A stretch of 64,000 nucleotides of DNA from JAJDIA01 sp031555145. GTDB lineage: Bacteria; Bacteroidota; Bacteroidia; Bacteroidales; Tannerellaceae. Positions 7,186-16,455 of this stretch are shown piece after piece; the stretch's first letter is position 1; each line of letters opens with the position of its first letter. Under the pieces are notes generated by a model. That model was not told the DNA's origin. It ran no database searches and worked only from the letters and a program-made list of their open reading frames with translations. The DNA lies in assembly GCA_031555145.1 (NCBI GenBank), contig JAVBUR010000067.1, positions 43,437 to 107,436 of the forward strand, written 5' to 3'. The position numbers and the translations under genes were made by a program.

Positions 7186-9456
7186 CTACTTCAACCATTT
7201 CCCCATCACCGCTTCAAACGCGTTCAGTTTGTCTTTTTCACCGGCTAATAATAATACATCGCCTTCCTGCAGGGTGAGCGACGAAGAGATACGGCTTAGT
7301 GTCTCTTCGTTTCGTTCGATGGAGATGATCATACACTCGGTGCGGCGCTGGAGATCGAGTTCGCGGAGACTCAGGCCGGCCATCGGACAGCCGGCTTCGA
7401 GTATGAATTGGGCCAGTTCGATATGGTGCTGCGGTTGTTCTGCGGTTTCGAGGGTTTGGCGGTCGTCTTCGATCATACGCGTCATGCATTCGATATTACC
7501 GTCGGCTCCGGCCACGACCAGCTTGTCGTAGGGGAAGATACGCTCGTTGGCATCCGGGATATTGATCTTTCGGTTGCCACGGAGGATGGTGACGACATGC
7601 AGGCCCATTTGTTCGCGTAGCTTCAGTTCGCTGATGGTCTTGCCGGCACTTGGCGACAAGGGAGACACTTCGATTTCTTCGAGGTGGATATCTTTACTCA
7701 ACAGCGTGTGGGCTACGGCCGGATGGATGGCGGCACGATGCTCGTCGGTGCGTTGGCGGTCGTGCAGGTTTTCGAAAAACTGGGCTTCCATGCGCTTCGA
7801 TTGTTGCTTGAATGCGCGTAGAAAGATGACGACAGTGATAAAGGCGATCGATATCAGGATCATCAACAAGGTTGCCCGCGGGAAGAGCGGCACCAGTACC
7901 ATCATGACCAACACAACGCAGACGATGATACGCAGCACGATCAACGAGATCAGCATGCCCCGGTTGAAATGACTGTCGTCCCACAGATTACGGAAGGCCG
8001 TCGAGCGGTTCTTTTTCATCATAATCGCCCGCAGGAAAGGTGCCATCAGCAGCAGGGCTACTGTAGCAGCAAGGATCTTGCCCCAAATACCTGGTATATA
8101 GCCGATGATGAACGGGGTGACAAATTGTTCGCACAGGAAGACTATCGCCAGGGTGATTGTGGCATAGATAGCGACCAGTTGGAGGATGCTTTTCAACAAC
8201 TGGTTCCAGTCGTTTTGCCGGTTGACGACCTTGAGATTGGACGAGGCATAGCCGTCGATCAGGATGCTCCATCGGGCCGGTAGCCGCTTCTCAATATAGT
8301 CGTTGACCGGAACGGACAGGCGGATATAATACGGTGTAATAAATGTCGTAATAATAGAAACGGCCACAATAATCGGATACAGATTGGGACTAATCACACC
8401 CAGGCTGGTTCCCAATGTAGCGATAATAAAGGAAAACTCCCCGATCTGCGCCAGGCTGAAGCCCGATTGCAAGGCCACTTTCAGTCCTTCGCCCGACGCC
8501 AATACGCCAATCGTGGCAAAGATCACCCGTCCAATCAGTACAGTCAGTGTAAAGCCTATAATCAGCCCATACTTATCGGCAATAATCTGGGGATCTAACA
8601 TCATCCCAACCGATACGAAGAAGATCGCGCCGAAGAGATTTTTTATCGGTTCAATCAGATGCTCTATTTGCTTCACACGTACCGTTTCCGCCAGGATGGA
8701 ACCCATAATAAAAGCACCCAACGCAGCCGAAAAACCTACCTTATAGGCAAACATCACCATTCCTAGACAAAGCCCGACGGCTATGATGACAAGCGTCTCG
8801 TCGTTCAGGAACCGTTTCAGTTTCTTCAACAGCGTTGGTACCAGGTAGATACCGACAATAAACCATACCAGCACAAAGAATACCAGGCGGAACATACTGC
8901 TTAATAACTCCATTCCTTCAATCGTTTTGCTGACGGCTACGGTCGAGAGGAGTACCATCATCAGGATCGCCGCCAGGTCTTCCACGATCAACATTCCAAA
9001 GACAATATTGGCAAATCGCTGCTTTTGCAACCCCATATCATTGAAAGCCTTGATAATAATCGTGGTAGACGACATCGACAACATACCACCAAGGAAGATA
9101 CTGTCCATATGCGACCAGTGGAGCAGTAGTCCGATCACGTATCCAATCAGGATCATCGACACCATATTGATCAGTGTCGCCAGCGAAGCGGTGCCTCCGA
9201 CCTCCATCAACTTCTTAAAGCTGAACTCCAATCCCAAGGCGAACAGCAGGAAGATGACTCCAATCTCCGCCCATATCTCGACGTTCCCCATATCGGTCAC
9301 CGTCGGTATCCAGGGCACAAAGGGGCCGGCAATAAATCCAGCCACGATATATCCCAACACAACTGGCTGTTTCAGCCATTTAAAGAGAATAGTAGCGATA
9401 CCGGCCGTGATCAGGATCAGTGCCAGGTCAAGTATGAATGGGTGTAAATGCGCCAT
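7186..9456 (-). CDS. Cation:proton antiporter (CPA2/KefB type) with two RCK_C domains
   Basis: A 756-residue inner-membrane protein. Residues 1 to about 380 form the Na+/H+-exchanger fold typical of KefB-like CPA2 transporters, with many hydrophobic helices and FALGLEFSFKKL in the third or fourth segment. A second hydrophobic block (about residues 425-560) follows. The cytosolic end holds two TrkA-C (RCK_C) domains, about 590-670 and 680-756. There is no recognisable Rossmann TrkA-N domain. RCK_C domains bind small ligands (for example c-di-AMP or nucleotides in other systems), so ligand-gated K+ or Na+ efflux is likely; the ion and ligand are not readable here. It is monocistronic and convergent with panB. 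Confidence 0.88.
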   Translation of the reverse strand: MAHLHPFILDLALILITAGIATILFKWLKQPVVLGYIVAGFIAGPFVPWIPTVTDMGNVEIWAEIGVIFLLFALGLEFSFKKLMEVGGTASLATLINMVSMILIGYVIGLLLHWSHMDSIFLGGMLSMSSTTIIIKAFNDMGLQKQRFANIVFGMLIVEDLAAILMMVLLSTVAVSKTIEGMELLSSMFRLVFFVLVWFIVGIYLVPTLLKKLKRFLNDETLVIIAVGLCLGMVMFAYKVGFSAALGAFIMGSILAETVRVKQIEHLIEPIKNLFGAIFFVSVGMMLDPQIIADKYGLIIGFTLTVLIGRVIFATIGVLASGEGLKVALQSGFSLAQIGEFSFIIATLGTSLGVISPNLYPIIVAVSIITTFITPYYIRLSVPVNDYIEKRLPARWSILIDGYASSNLKVVNRQNDWNQLLKSILQLVAIYATITLAIVFLCEQFVTPFIIGYIPGIWGKILAATVALLLMAPFLRAIMMKKNRSTAFRNLWDDSHFNRGMLISLIVLRIIVCVVLVMMVLVPLFPRATLLMILISIAFITVVIFLRAFKQQSKRMEAQFFENLHDRQRTDEHRAAIHPAVAHTLLSKDIHLEEIEVSPLSPSAGKTISELKLREQMGLHVVTILRGNRKINIPDANERIFPYDKLVVAGADGNIECMTRMIEDDRQTLETAEQPQHHIELAQFILEAGCPMAGLSLRELDLQRRTECMIISIERNEETLSRISSSLTLQEGDVLLLAGEKDKLNAFEAVMGKWLK

Positions 9457-9667
9457 CTTTAGTAGTTGTTTTCGAGTATAAAATTAGAAAAAATGTTTTT
9501 TGTGCCTGCAATGGGTGACAATTAGAACTGATTTATCTGCAAAATTGTCATATTATCTTCTTTTTCCCTTCACACATTCCCTTTGGCACTTGTTTTGATA
9601 ATTGATTAACGCAAGCGAGAATCAAACACAGTATACTATATAAACAACATAAAACAACATTTGGATT

Positions 9668-11722
9668 ATGAGCAAACAAGGAAACATTGGGGTAACGAGT
9701 GAAAACATCTTCCCGATCATCAAGAAATTCTTGTACAGTGACCATGAGATCTTCCTGCGCGAACTGGTCTCGAATGCCGTGGATGCCACGCAAAAGTTGA
9801 AAACACTTTCTTCCGTAGGCGAATTTAAAGGGGAAATGGGCGACCTGACTATTCAGGTATCGTTCGACGACAAAAAGATTACTATCAGCGACCGTGGTAT
9901 TGGTATGACGGCCGAAGAAATTGACAAATACATCAACCAGATCGCGTTCTCGGGTGCTGAAGAGTTTGTAGAGATGTATAAGAATGATGCGGCTTCGATT
10001 ATCGGGCACTTCGGTCTTGGTTTCTATTCATCTTTTATGGTATCCAAACGGGTGGAGATCGTGACCCGCTCATATAAAGAAGGTGCCGTGCCTATGAAGT
10101 GGAGCTGCGAAGGCAACCCTGAATATACACTGGAAGAAACGGAAAAAGCAGACCGCGGTACCGATATCATCCTCTATATCGACGATGACAACAAAGACTT
10201 TCTGAACAAGGAAAAGATCAATGGCCTGCTGACCAAATACTGCCGCTTCCTCCCCATCCCCATCGCTTTCGGCAAGAAACAGGAATGGAAAGACGGTAAA
10301 TATGTGGATACGGCTGAAGATAATATCGTCAACGACTCTACTCCCGCCTGGGTACGCAAGCCGTCGGATATGACCGACGAAGACTACAAAAAGTTCTATC
10401 GCGACCTCTATCCCATGGCAGAAGAACCATTGTTCTGGATCCACCTGAACGTGGACTATCCGTTCAACCTGACCGGTATCCTGTACTTCCCGCGTATCAA
10501 GAGCAATATTGACATGAACCGCAACAAGATTCAGTTGTATTGCAACCAGGTATTTGTGACCGACTCCGTAGAAGGTATCGTACCCGAGTTCCTGACATTG
10601 CTGCATGGTGTACTGGATTCGCCGGATATTCCGCTGAACGTATCCCGCTCCTACCTGCAGAGTGACCAGAATGTAAAGAAGATCTCCAACCATATTACGA
10701 AGAAGGTGGCTGATCGCTTGGAAGATATCTTCAAAAACGATCGTGCACAGTTCGAAGAAAAATGGGACAGCCTCAAGTTGTTTATCGAATATGGTATGCT
10801 GACAGATGAGAAGTTCTACGACCGTGCCACCAAGTTCGCCCTGTTGAAAGATGTCGATGGCAAATACTTCACCCTCGAAGAATACAAGACACTGGTGAAA
10901 GATAGCCAGACCGACAAGGAAGGCAACCTGATTTATCTCTACACCAACAGCAAGGAAGACCAGTATAGCTATATCCAGGCTGCCAAAGACAAAGGCTACA
11001 GTGTGCTGATGATGGACGGACAGTTGGATGTCCATATCGTAGGCCAACTGGAACAAAAGCTCGAAAAGACACGTTTCGTCCGTATCGACAGCGATACGAC
11101 CGACAACCTGATCCCGAAAGACAAGGTCAATCTCGTAACGCTTAGCGATAACCAGCAGAACGCTCTCCGTGAAGTATTCAAGAGCCGCATGCCGAAGATC
11201 GAAAAAGCTGAGTTCTATGTCACCTTCGAAGCCCTGGGCGAGCAGTCAAACCCTGTCATGCTGACACAGGGCGAATATATGCGCCGTATGCGTGAAATGT
11301 CGGCGATGCAGGGCGGTATGGCCTCGTTCTACGGTGAATTACCCGACAGCTACAATCTCGTCCTGAACACCGACCATGCATTGGTTAAGAAAGTTCTATC
11401 CGACGAAGAAGCCCAGTGCGCCGACAAACTCCAACCGATCCTTGCCGATATCAAAGGCTGGGAAGCCCGCCAGTCTGACCTGCGCGACGCCCAGAACAAG
11501 AAGAAGGAAGAAGAGATCAGCGCTACCGAGAAAGCTGATTTGGAAAACACCGACAAGAAAATTGAAGAGTTGCGTGAACAAAGCAATGCAATCCTGTCCG
11601 AATATGCCGCCGGCAACAGCATGATCAGCCAACTGATCGACCTCGCCCTCCTGGGCAACGGTATGCTGAAAGGCGAAGCCCTGAGCCAATTTATCAAGCG
11701 AAGCGTGCAGTTGATTGGGTAA
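9668..11722 (+). CDS. htpG: Molecular chaperone HtpG (Hsp90)
   Basis: 684-residue bacterial Hsp90, a cytosolic ATP-dependent homodimeric chaperone. The GHKL ATPase domain is clear: EIFLRELVSNAVDATQK with the ATP-contacting Glu and Asn, DRGIGMT, and GHFGLGFYSSFMV. The middle client-binding domain (about 230-500) and the dimerisation domain follow. The charged linker of eukaryotic Hsp90 is short. I see no CIRCE element in the 211 bp between it and the divergent antiporter gene; that stretch is AT-rich without a clear -7 box. It ends at a strong bidirectional terminator. Confidence 0.97.
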   Translation: MSKQGNIGVTSENIFPIIKKFLYSDHEIFLRELVSNAVDATQKLKTLSSVGEFKGEMGDLTIQVSFDDKKITISDRGIGMTAEEIDKYINQIAFSGAEEFVEMYKNDAASIIGHFGLGFYSSFMVSKRVEIVTRSYKEGAVPMKWSCEGNPEYTLEETEKADRGTDIILYIDDDNKDFLNKEKINGLLTKYCRFLPIPIAFGKKQEWKDGKYVDTAEDNIVNDSTPAWVRKPSDMTDEDYKKFYRDLYPMAEEPLFWIHLNVDYPFNLTGILYFPRIKSNIDMNRNKIQLYCNQVFVTDSVEGIVPEFLTLLHGVLDSPDIPLNVSRSYLQSDQNVKKISNHITKKVADRLEDIFKNDRAQFEEKWDSLKLFIEYGMLTDEKFYDRATKFALLKDVDGKYFTLEEYKTLVKDSQTDKEGNLIYLYTNSKEDQYSYIQAAKDKGYSVLMMDGQLDVHIVGQLEQKLEKTRFVRIDSDTTDNLIPKDKVNLVTLSDNQQNALREVFKSRMPKIEKAEFYVTFEALGEQSNPVMLTQGEYMRRMREMSAMQGGMASFYGELPDSYNLVLNTDHALVKKVLSDEEAQCADKLQPILADIKGWEARQSDLRDAQNKKKEEEISATEKADLENTDKKIEELREQSNAILSEYAAGNSMISQLIDLALLGNGMLKGEALSQFIKRSVQLIG

Positions 11723-11735
11723 TTAATCCGACTCT

Positions 11736-11780
11736 ATAAAAAGAAGAAGGTCCCTCATTCGGGGACCTTCTTCTTTTTAT
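11736..11780. terminator. Strong bidirectional terminator between htpG and iorB
   Basis: A 19-bp perfect stem (11736-11754 with 11762-11780) with a 7-nt loop. The base of the stem is A/T rich, giving a U-run in either direction, which suits convergent htpG and iorB. Confidence 0.92.
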
Positions 11781-11809
11781 ATCAGACTGATCGCGTAAAT
11801 GCGAAAAGC

Positions 11810-12391
11810 TTACTGCATCTGTTGTGCCCTGTCGTACCCGGCTTTCAGTGCTTTCAGGTTCATTTGGACGATCTCTTCGCCTTTGCGGCCGAAGATGTTG
11901 CGGATGCCTTCTTCCAACTTGGCATACTCGATCTGCAGGAAGGGAGCGGCGGCGCCCAACATGACCATATTGGCGGAGCGGGAGGAGCCGGCTTCTTTAG
12001 CGATGGCTTCCACATCAAGGACTACCTTATGCGGCAACTTGTCGAGTTCGGCCTGTACCTTTTCCATTTCGGGATAGTTCGGGATATTGATAAACGGTTC
12101 CGAATTGGTTACCAACCAACCGTCTTTCTTCAGGTAGGGCAGATAGCGGAGGCTCTCCATCGGTTCGAGGGAGATGATCAGATCGGCCTGACCGAGTGCG
12201 ATCAGGTCGGAAGCGATAGGCTTGTCCGAGAGACGGAGGTTCGACTGTACATCGCCACCGCGCTGGCTCATCCCGTGTACTTCGGCTTGTTTCATATACA
12301 ACCCTTCCTGGAGGGCTGCTTCGCCAATAACTGTGGCGATCGACAGGATACCCTGTCCTCCTACTCCGGATAAAATAATATCTATTTTCAT
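11810..12391 (-). CDS. iorB: Indolepyruvate:ferredoxin oxidoreductase beta subunit
   Basis: Gamma-domain-type subunit of a 2-oxoacid:ferredoxin oxidoreductase. It begins MKIDIILSGVGGQGILS, the typical Rossmann-like start, with EVHGMSQRGGDVQ and later SRSANMVMLGAA. An upstream in-frame start (12433) would lie within iorA; I prefer the ATG at 12391 because it overlaps the iorA stop as ATGA and puts the conserved GVGGQG at the usual position. Together with IorA it oxidatively decarboxylates arylpyruvates from aromatic amino acids to aryl-acetyl-CoA, or runs in reverse, with ferredoxin as electron carrier. Confidence 0.93.
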   Translation of the reverse strand: MKIDIILSGVGGQGILSIATVIGEAALQEGLYMKQAEVHGMSQRGGDVQSNLRLSDKPIASDLIALGQADLIISLEPMESLRYLPYLKKDGWLVTNSEPFINIPNYPEMEKVQAELDKLPHKVVLDVEAIAKEAGSSRSANMVMLGAAAPFLQIEYAKLEEGIRNIFGRKGEEIVQMNLKALKAGYDRAQQMQ

Positions 12392-13989
12392 TGTTTGCTT
12401 GCTTTTTTCTTTCTGGCAAATGTCTGGATACATTCGCGGCAGGGGATGATTACGGATACTCCTTTATACTCAATCTCTTCACGGATCATAGCCTTCATCT
12501 CTTCGAAGTTCTTTTTCAAGGGAACTATCTCGCGAAGATGTGCAGGATCGACGCCGATACCGGCGCAGATGGCATGCAGACGACCTGTTCCGGCAGAATC
12601 CTGACCGCCGGTCATACCGGTTGTTTCGTTGTCGGAGATGATAATGGTCACGTTGCTGTTCTCATTCACGCAGTCCAGCAGTCCGGTCATACCGGAGTGG
12701 GTAAACGTGGAGTCGCCGATTACGGCTACTGCCGGGAATATACCGGCATCGGATGCACCTTTCGCCATGGTGATGGAAGCGCCCATATCGATACAGCTAT
12801 TGATCGCACGGAAAGGAGGCAATGCACCGAGGGTATAACAACCGATATCGCTGAAGACTTTGGCGGCGCCATTGTATTCGAGCAATACTTCATTCAGCGC
12901 TTCATACATATCGCGGTGTCCGCAGCCCTGGCATAATGCCGGGGGACGGGGTGTGACCATTTCGGGCACAGCATAGAAGCTCTGTACCGGTTTGCCGAGT
13001 GCCCGGGCTACGCTGTCGGGCGTCAGTTCGCCGTCGCGCTGAAGGGTTCCGTCCAAACGTCCGTGTACGGCGATGCCTTTGCCGAGGAAGCCTTTCAATT
13101 GTTCTTCCACGACGGGGAAGCCTTCTTCGAGGACGAGTATTTCCTTGCATTCGGCGACCAGGCGTTCCATCTGCTTACGGGGCAGCGGATACTGGGTGAT
13201 CTTCAATGCCGGGTGTTCAAATCCGTCGGGATAGTTTTCCGACAGGTAATTGAAGGCAATACCGGTGGTGATAATACCGAGACTCTTGTCAGCGGCGTCA
13301 AAATATTGGTTATATCCGGATGTTTCGGATACTTCGGTAAATGTCTGTTGGGCGGCCAGCAAGGTCTTGAAACGCTTACGTGCCAGAGCGGGCAAGAGGA
13401 TGAAACGTTGGTTGCCGTCTTCAGGTGTGCTCATCGCATTCTGTTCGCGCATCGGACGAGTGACTACGCCGGAACGGGAGTGCGCCATGCGGGTAGTGAT
13501 GCGCAGCAGGATGGGATAACCCAGTTTCTCGGACAGTTCAAAGCCGTCATATACCATATCGTAGGCTTCCTGTTGGTTGGAAGGCTCTAGCATGGGGATC
13601 ATGGCGAAGTTACCAAATACGCGGTTGTCTTGTTCGTTCTGTGAGGAGTGCATCGAGGGATCGTCGGCTGTGAGGATGATCATCCCACCGTGGATACCGC
13701 TCATGGCAGCGTTCATAAAGCAGTCGGCAGCTACGTTCAGCCCTACGTGTTTCATACAGCAGAGTGTCCGTTTGCCGGCATAGCTCATACCGAGCGCTGT
13801 TTCCATCGCCGTCTTTTCATTTACACTCCATCGGCAATGGATATTCCGTTCCTTCGTGATGGGAGACGCCTGTATATATTCGGTGATCTCCGTCGAAGGG
13901 GTTCCGGGATAGGCATATACGCCCGAAAGACCGGCATCGAGAGCCGCCTGTGCGATCGCTTCATCCCCTAAAAAAAGATGTTTTTCCAT
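12388..13989 (-). CDS. iorA: Indolepyruvate:ferredoxin oxidoreductase alpha subunit
   Basis: TPP-dependent catalytic subunit, 533 residues. The N-terminal pyrimidine-binding domain starts FLGDEAIAQAALDAG with YPGTPSTEI. The TPP/Mg site is in the C-terminal half: VIGDSTFTHSGMTGLLD followed by SDNETTGMTGGQD. Archaeal IorA is longer (about 600 or more residues) and ends in two 4Fe-4S cluster motifs. Here the tail stops at IIPCRECIQTF, leaving only two cysteines of such a region, so clusters may be absent or supplied by a partner. A -7 box lies about 45 bp upstream. It is likely involved in aromatic amino-acid fermentation. Confidence 0.93.
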   Translation of the reverse strand: MEKHLFLGDEAIAQAALDAGLSGVYAYPGTPSTEITEYIQASPITKERNIHCRWSVNEKTAMETALGMSYAGKRTLCCMKHVGLNVAADCFMNAAMSGIHGGMIILTADDPSMHSSQNEQDNRVFGNFAMIPMLEPSNQQEAYDMVYDGFELSEKLGYPILLRITTRMAHSRSGVVTRPMREQNAMSTPEDGNQRFILLPALARKRFKTLLAAQQTFTEVSETSGYNQYFDAADKSLGIITTGIAFNYLSENYPDGFEHPALKITQYPLPRKQMERLVAECKEILVLEEGFPVVEEQLKGFLGKGIAVHGRLDGTLQRDGELTPDSVARALGKPVQSFYAVPEMVTPRPPALCQGCGHRDMYEALNEVLLEYNGAAKVFSDIGCYTLGALPPFRAINSCIDMGASITMAKGASDAGIFPAVAVIGDSTFTHSGMTGLLDCVNENSNVTIIISDNETTGMTGGQDSAGTGRLHAICAGIGVDPAHLREIVPLKKNFEEMKAMIREEIEYKGVSVIIPCRECIQTFARKKKASKQ

Positions 13990-14034
13990 TTATTTATTCC
14001 TTATATTGAGTTCTTTTGTTTGTAAACTATCAAG

Positions 14035-14042
14035 CAAAGATA
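14035..14042 (-). promoter_or_regulatory. iorAB promoter -7 box
   Basis: TATCTTTG on the minus strand, 45 bp before the iorA ATG; matches TAnnTTTG. Confidence 0.6.
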
Positions 14043-14072
14043 CGCTATTTGCCTTATCTATGGCCAAAAATA

Positions 14073-15098
14073 TCAGCGAATATTCCGTCGGTTCAGTTCG
14101 GCGCGATAACGGTTGGCATTCACATTGTGCTCCGACAGGGTGACGGCAAAGTTGTGGCGACCGGAGAAGTCTTCCTTCGCCGTCATATATAAATAGTTGT
14201 GCTTCGTATAGTTGAGTACGGCATCCAGCCCCTTGATCGAAGGGATGCGCAGGGGGGCAGGCGGCAGGCCAGCGTATTTGTAGGTATTATAGGGCGAGTC
14301 GACTTCCAGGTGCTTGAAGAGGATGCGTTGCAAGGTGACATCGCCAATGGCATACTTCACCGTCGGATCGGCCTGGAGCAAGATGCCCCGTTTGAGGCGG
14401 TTGATATAGAGACCGGCTACGATGGGATATTCATCTCCCGCCGCCGTTTCTTCTTCCACAATGGAAGCGAGGATGGATACCTGCAAGGGAGTCAGGTTGA
14501 TGGTTTCGGCTTTGGCCAGGCGGCCTTTACTCCAAAAGGTGTCGTATTCTTTCTTCATGCGGTGCACGAAGCGGTCGGCCGACATGTTCCAGTACATCTC
14601 ATAGGTGTTGGGGAGAAACATAGCCTTGATGGTCTCGGGCGTGAAGCCGAGCGAGTCGCAATAGGCAGGGTCGGCAAGCAGGGTCGATAGGTCTTCCTTG
14701 GTAAACATCAACTGTTCGCTGATCCGTTCGGCGAGGTCATCTACAAAGCGGATATTATTGAAGGTAACTCGGGTTGCCTCCTGTTGGCCGCGGCGGAGGT
14801 TGTTGAGCAATGTCAGGTTGTCCATCCCGGGGGCTACTTTGTAACGCCCGGTGCGCATGGCATCAGGGTATTTCAGCCAACCGGCCAGTTGGCGGAAGTC
14901 GCCGATCCGCTCACAACCGGCCGAATCCGTCAGTTGACGGCAGAGGTCGTCGAAGTCTTTCTGTTCGTCTATATATACGTAGGTAGTACGTGCCGGAACG
15001 AAGTTGGCCTTCCGCAGAATACCGTATCCCCAGTACCCTACTCCTCCCCCAATCAGGAGGATTATCACAAGCACCACCCCTATCACATATCGTTTCAT
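14073..15098 (-). CDS. mltG: Endolytic murein transglycosylase
   Basis: YceG/MltG family protein that cleaves nascent peptidoglycan strands in the periplasm and sets glycan chain length. It has one N-terminal membrane anchor (VIGVVLVIILLIGGGVGYW, about residues 5-24), then a LysM-like region and the catalytic domain. The catalytic Glu lies in ILASIVEEET (Glu215), followed by VAGLYINRL and LLQADPTVKYA. I start at the ATG at 15098 (341 residues), which places the anchor at the very N terminus; a start at 15143 would add a hydrophilic extension. Convergence with iorA is not possible: both are on the minus strand, iorA downstream by about 83 bp. Confidence 0.93.
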   Translation of the reverse strand: MKRYVIGVVLVIILLIGGGVGYWGYGILRKANFVPARTTYVYIDEQKDFDDLCRQLTDSAGCERIGDFRQLAGWLKYPDAMRTGRYKVAPGMDNLTLLNNLRRGQQEATRVTFNNIRFVDDLAERISEQLMFTKEDLSTLLADPAYCDSLGFTPETIKAMFLPNTYEMYWNMSADRFVHRMKKEYDTFWSKGRLAKAETINLTPLQVSILASIVEEETAAGDEYPIVAGLYINRLKRGILLQADPTVKYAIGDVTLQRILFKHLEVDSPYNTYKYAGLPPAPLRIPSIKGLDAVLNYTKHNYLYMTAKEDFSGRHNFAVTLSEHNVNANRYRAELNRRNIR

Positions 15099-15182
15099 AT
15101 CACTTTGTCTTTTATTAAGCGGTTGACTATCAGAACCGGTCACAAAAGTAGTACCTTTTTTGCTAAAATATCGTTTAAAAGC

Positions 15183-15214
15183 TTTGTTAATTCAAAAATA
15201 TACACATATCTTTG
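15183..15214 (+). promoter_or_regulatory. tRNA-Ser promoter (-33 TTTG, -7 TATCTTTG)
   Basis: TTTG at 15183-15186 and TATCTTTG at 15207-15214 with 20-bp spacing, 32 bp before the tRNA 5' end. A near-ideal Bacteroidetes promoter. Confidence 0.8.
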
Positions 15215-15246
15215 CCCCCGCATTCAGAGATAAACCTGATCACTTT

Positions 15247-15333
15247 GGAAGTGTGGGTGAGTGGCTGAAACCACCAGTTTGCTAAACTGACGTACGGGTA
15301 ACTGTACCGGGGGTTCGAATCCCCCCGCTTCCG
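15247..15333 (+). tRNA. tRNA-Ser (GCU anticodon)
   Basis: Class II tRNA of 87 nt. The acceptor stem GGAAGTG pairs with CGCTTCC (one G-U), the anticodon loop contains GCT, a long variable arm (around 15288-15307) is present, and the T arm reads GGGGGTTCGAATCCCCC. The discriminator is G and CCA is not encoded. It decodes AGC/AGU. The AT-rich SusCD locus starts 0.5 kb downstream. Confidence 0.95.
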
Positions 15334-15562
15334 CTGAAATGAATGTACAAAGGCCGCTGAAATAGCGGCTTTTGTTGTTTATCAGGGGTTTACAAGCAAT
15401 GGAATCTGGACAGACAATGGATCAAGGATCAACCCGGAAATATCTCGATTTACACACCCCCCGATTTTTCCCTTCTACACGAAAGTTTATTTTCAAATTT
15501 ATCTGTCACGCTGTCACGCGCAGCATCAGATGCCTCTGAAGTCAAGGCTTTGATGCAGCAGG

Positions 15563-15670
15563 AGTTCCATGCTGATGGGACTTTTAGTTCCAAAGCATAA
15601 ACTTTTAGTTCCATGCTGATGGAACTTTTTGTTCCTTATGATAAACTTTTAGTTCCATGCAGATGAAACT
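15563..15670 (+). repeat. Five degenerate tandem hairpin repeats
   Basis: Consecutive variants of AGTTCCATGCTGATGGAAC plus TTTT at 15563-15585, 15586-15606, 15607-15630, 15631-15650 and 15651-15670. The first, third and fifth copies contain the inverted repeat GTTCCAT/ATGGAAC (with changes in the first and fifth), so the RNA could form a row of small stem-loops each followed by U4-5. The 505-bp gap between tRNA-Ser and the sigma gene holds this array and no evident gene. Confidence 0.8.
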
Positions 15671-15805
15671 ACGGATGGTTGCAGGTGCGACAAAAGCAAC
15701 TTCCCAACCACACAAAAACATTCAAATACGGCCAAAACTGAATATTGAACTCCACCGGGTTTTGACATTGATCCGTAAAAACGGGCTCAGCGTGAAATAA
15801 TATAC

Positions 15806-15813
15806 TATTTTTG
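15806..15813 (+). promoter_or_regulatory. Sigma-factor gene promoter -7 box
   Basis: TATTTTTG, matching TAnnTTTG, 25 bp before the ECF sigma ATG. No good -33 element at the usual distance. Confidence 0.5.
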
Positions 15814-15838
15814 TAAAAACGAAATTGACATAATTGAG

Positions 15839-16381
15839 ATGGTCTATACTCAAAGTGATTTTGAAAAAACATACAAACTGTACTATCCGAAAATGGTAGC
15901 GTTTGCCAAAAACTACATATCGGCACGCGAAGATGTGGAAAATATAGTACAGGATGTTTTTGTGGTGCTTTGGAAAAAAAAGGATGAACTTGAGCTCTCT
16001 TGTATGTTGACTACTTATTTGTTTACCTTAGTCAGGAACAAATGCTTGAATTTTTTACGCCACAAACTTATAGAAGAAGAGTATAATCTCCAGATGAAAG
16101 AAGAGGTCGGTTTTAAGCTATATGCATTGGAATCGCTGGAGTATACATACTATTCAGAAGATGAATTGCAAGAGGCTGTTCAGCGGGCGTTGAGTAAGCT
16201 TCCGGAGCGCTGCCGTGAAGTATTTGTAAAAAGCCGTATAGACGGTCTGAAGTACAAAGAAATAGCTGAAGAGCTTGGTATTTCCGTCAACACAGTTGAG
16301 AACCAGATTGTTACTGCTTTGAAAAAATTACGTATCGAATTGAAGGATTACCTGCCTTTACTCACATTATTTGTTAATTAA
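15839..16381 (+). CDS. ECF-type RNA polymerase sigma factor (FecI-like, Bacteroidales)
   Basis: 180 residues with sigma-70 region 2 in the first half (FEKTYKLYYPKMVAFAKNYI and DVENIVQDVFVVLWKK) and region 4 in the second (LPERCREVFVKSRIDGLKYKEIAEELGISVNTVENQI in overlapping pieces: LPERCREVF, KEIAEELGISVNTVE). This is the pattern of sigma factors paired with FecR anti-sigma factors and STN-containing SusC transporters in Bacteroidetes, and those are exactly its next two genes. It is expected to activate the downstream susC-susD-GH2 genes when the transporter senses its substrate. Confidence 0.95.
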   Translation: MVYTQSDFEKTYKLYYPKMVAFAKNYISAREDVENIVQDVFVVLWKKKDELELSCMLTTYLFTLVRNKCLNFLRHKLIEEEYNLQMKEEVGFKLYALESLEYTYYSEDELQEAVQRALSKLPERCREVFVKSRIDGLKYKEIAEELGISVNTVENQIVTALKKLRIELKDYLPLLTLFVN

Positions 16382-16455
16382 TATTTATTTTTTAAACGGT
16401 TGTAGTGGATTGTCTTCAGGTCGAGGGTTTAACTCTATACAATAAGGAAGACAAT

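Noticed and set aside
9457..9667. CIRCE-type heat-shock operator ahead of htpG
   Set aside because: No TTAGCACTC-N9-GAGTGCTAA-like inverted repeat is present.
10070..11056. 328-codon minus-strand ORF within htpG
   Set aside because: Antisense to a clearly coding htpG; the frame is an open shadow typical of codon bias.
12391..13590. Long plus-strand ORFs opposite iorA
   Set aside because: iorA is strongly supported by TPP motifs; the opposite frames show no family signatures.
15397..15560. Possible attachment site next to tRNA-Ser
   Set aside because: No direct repeat of the tRNA 3' end and no integrase gene in the window.
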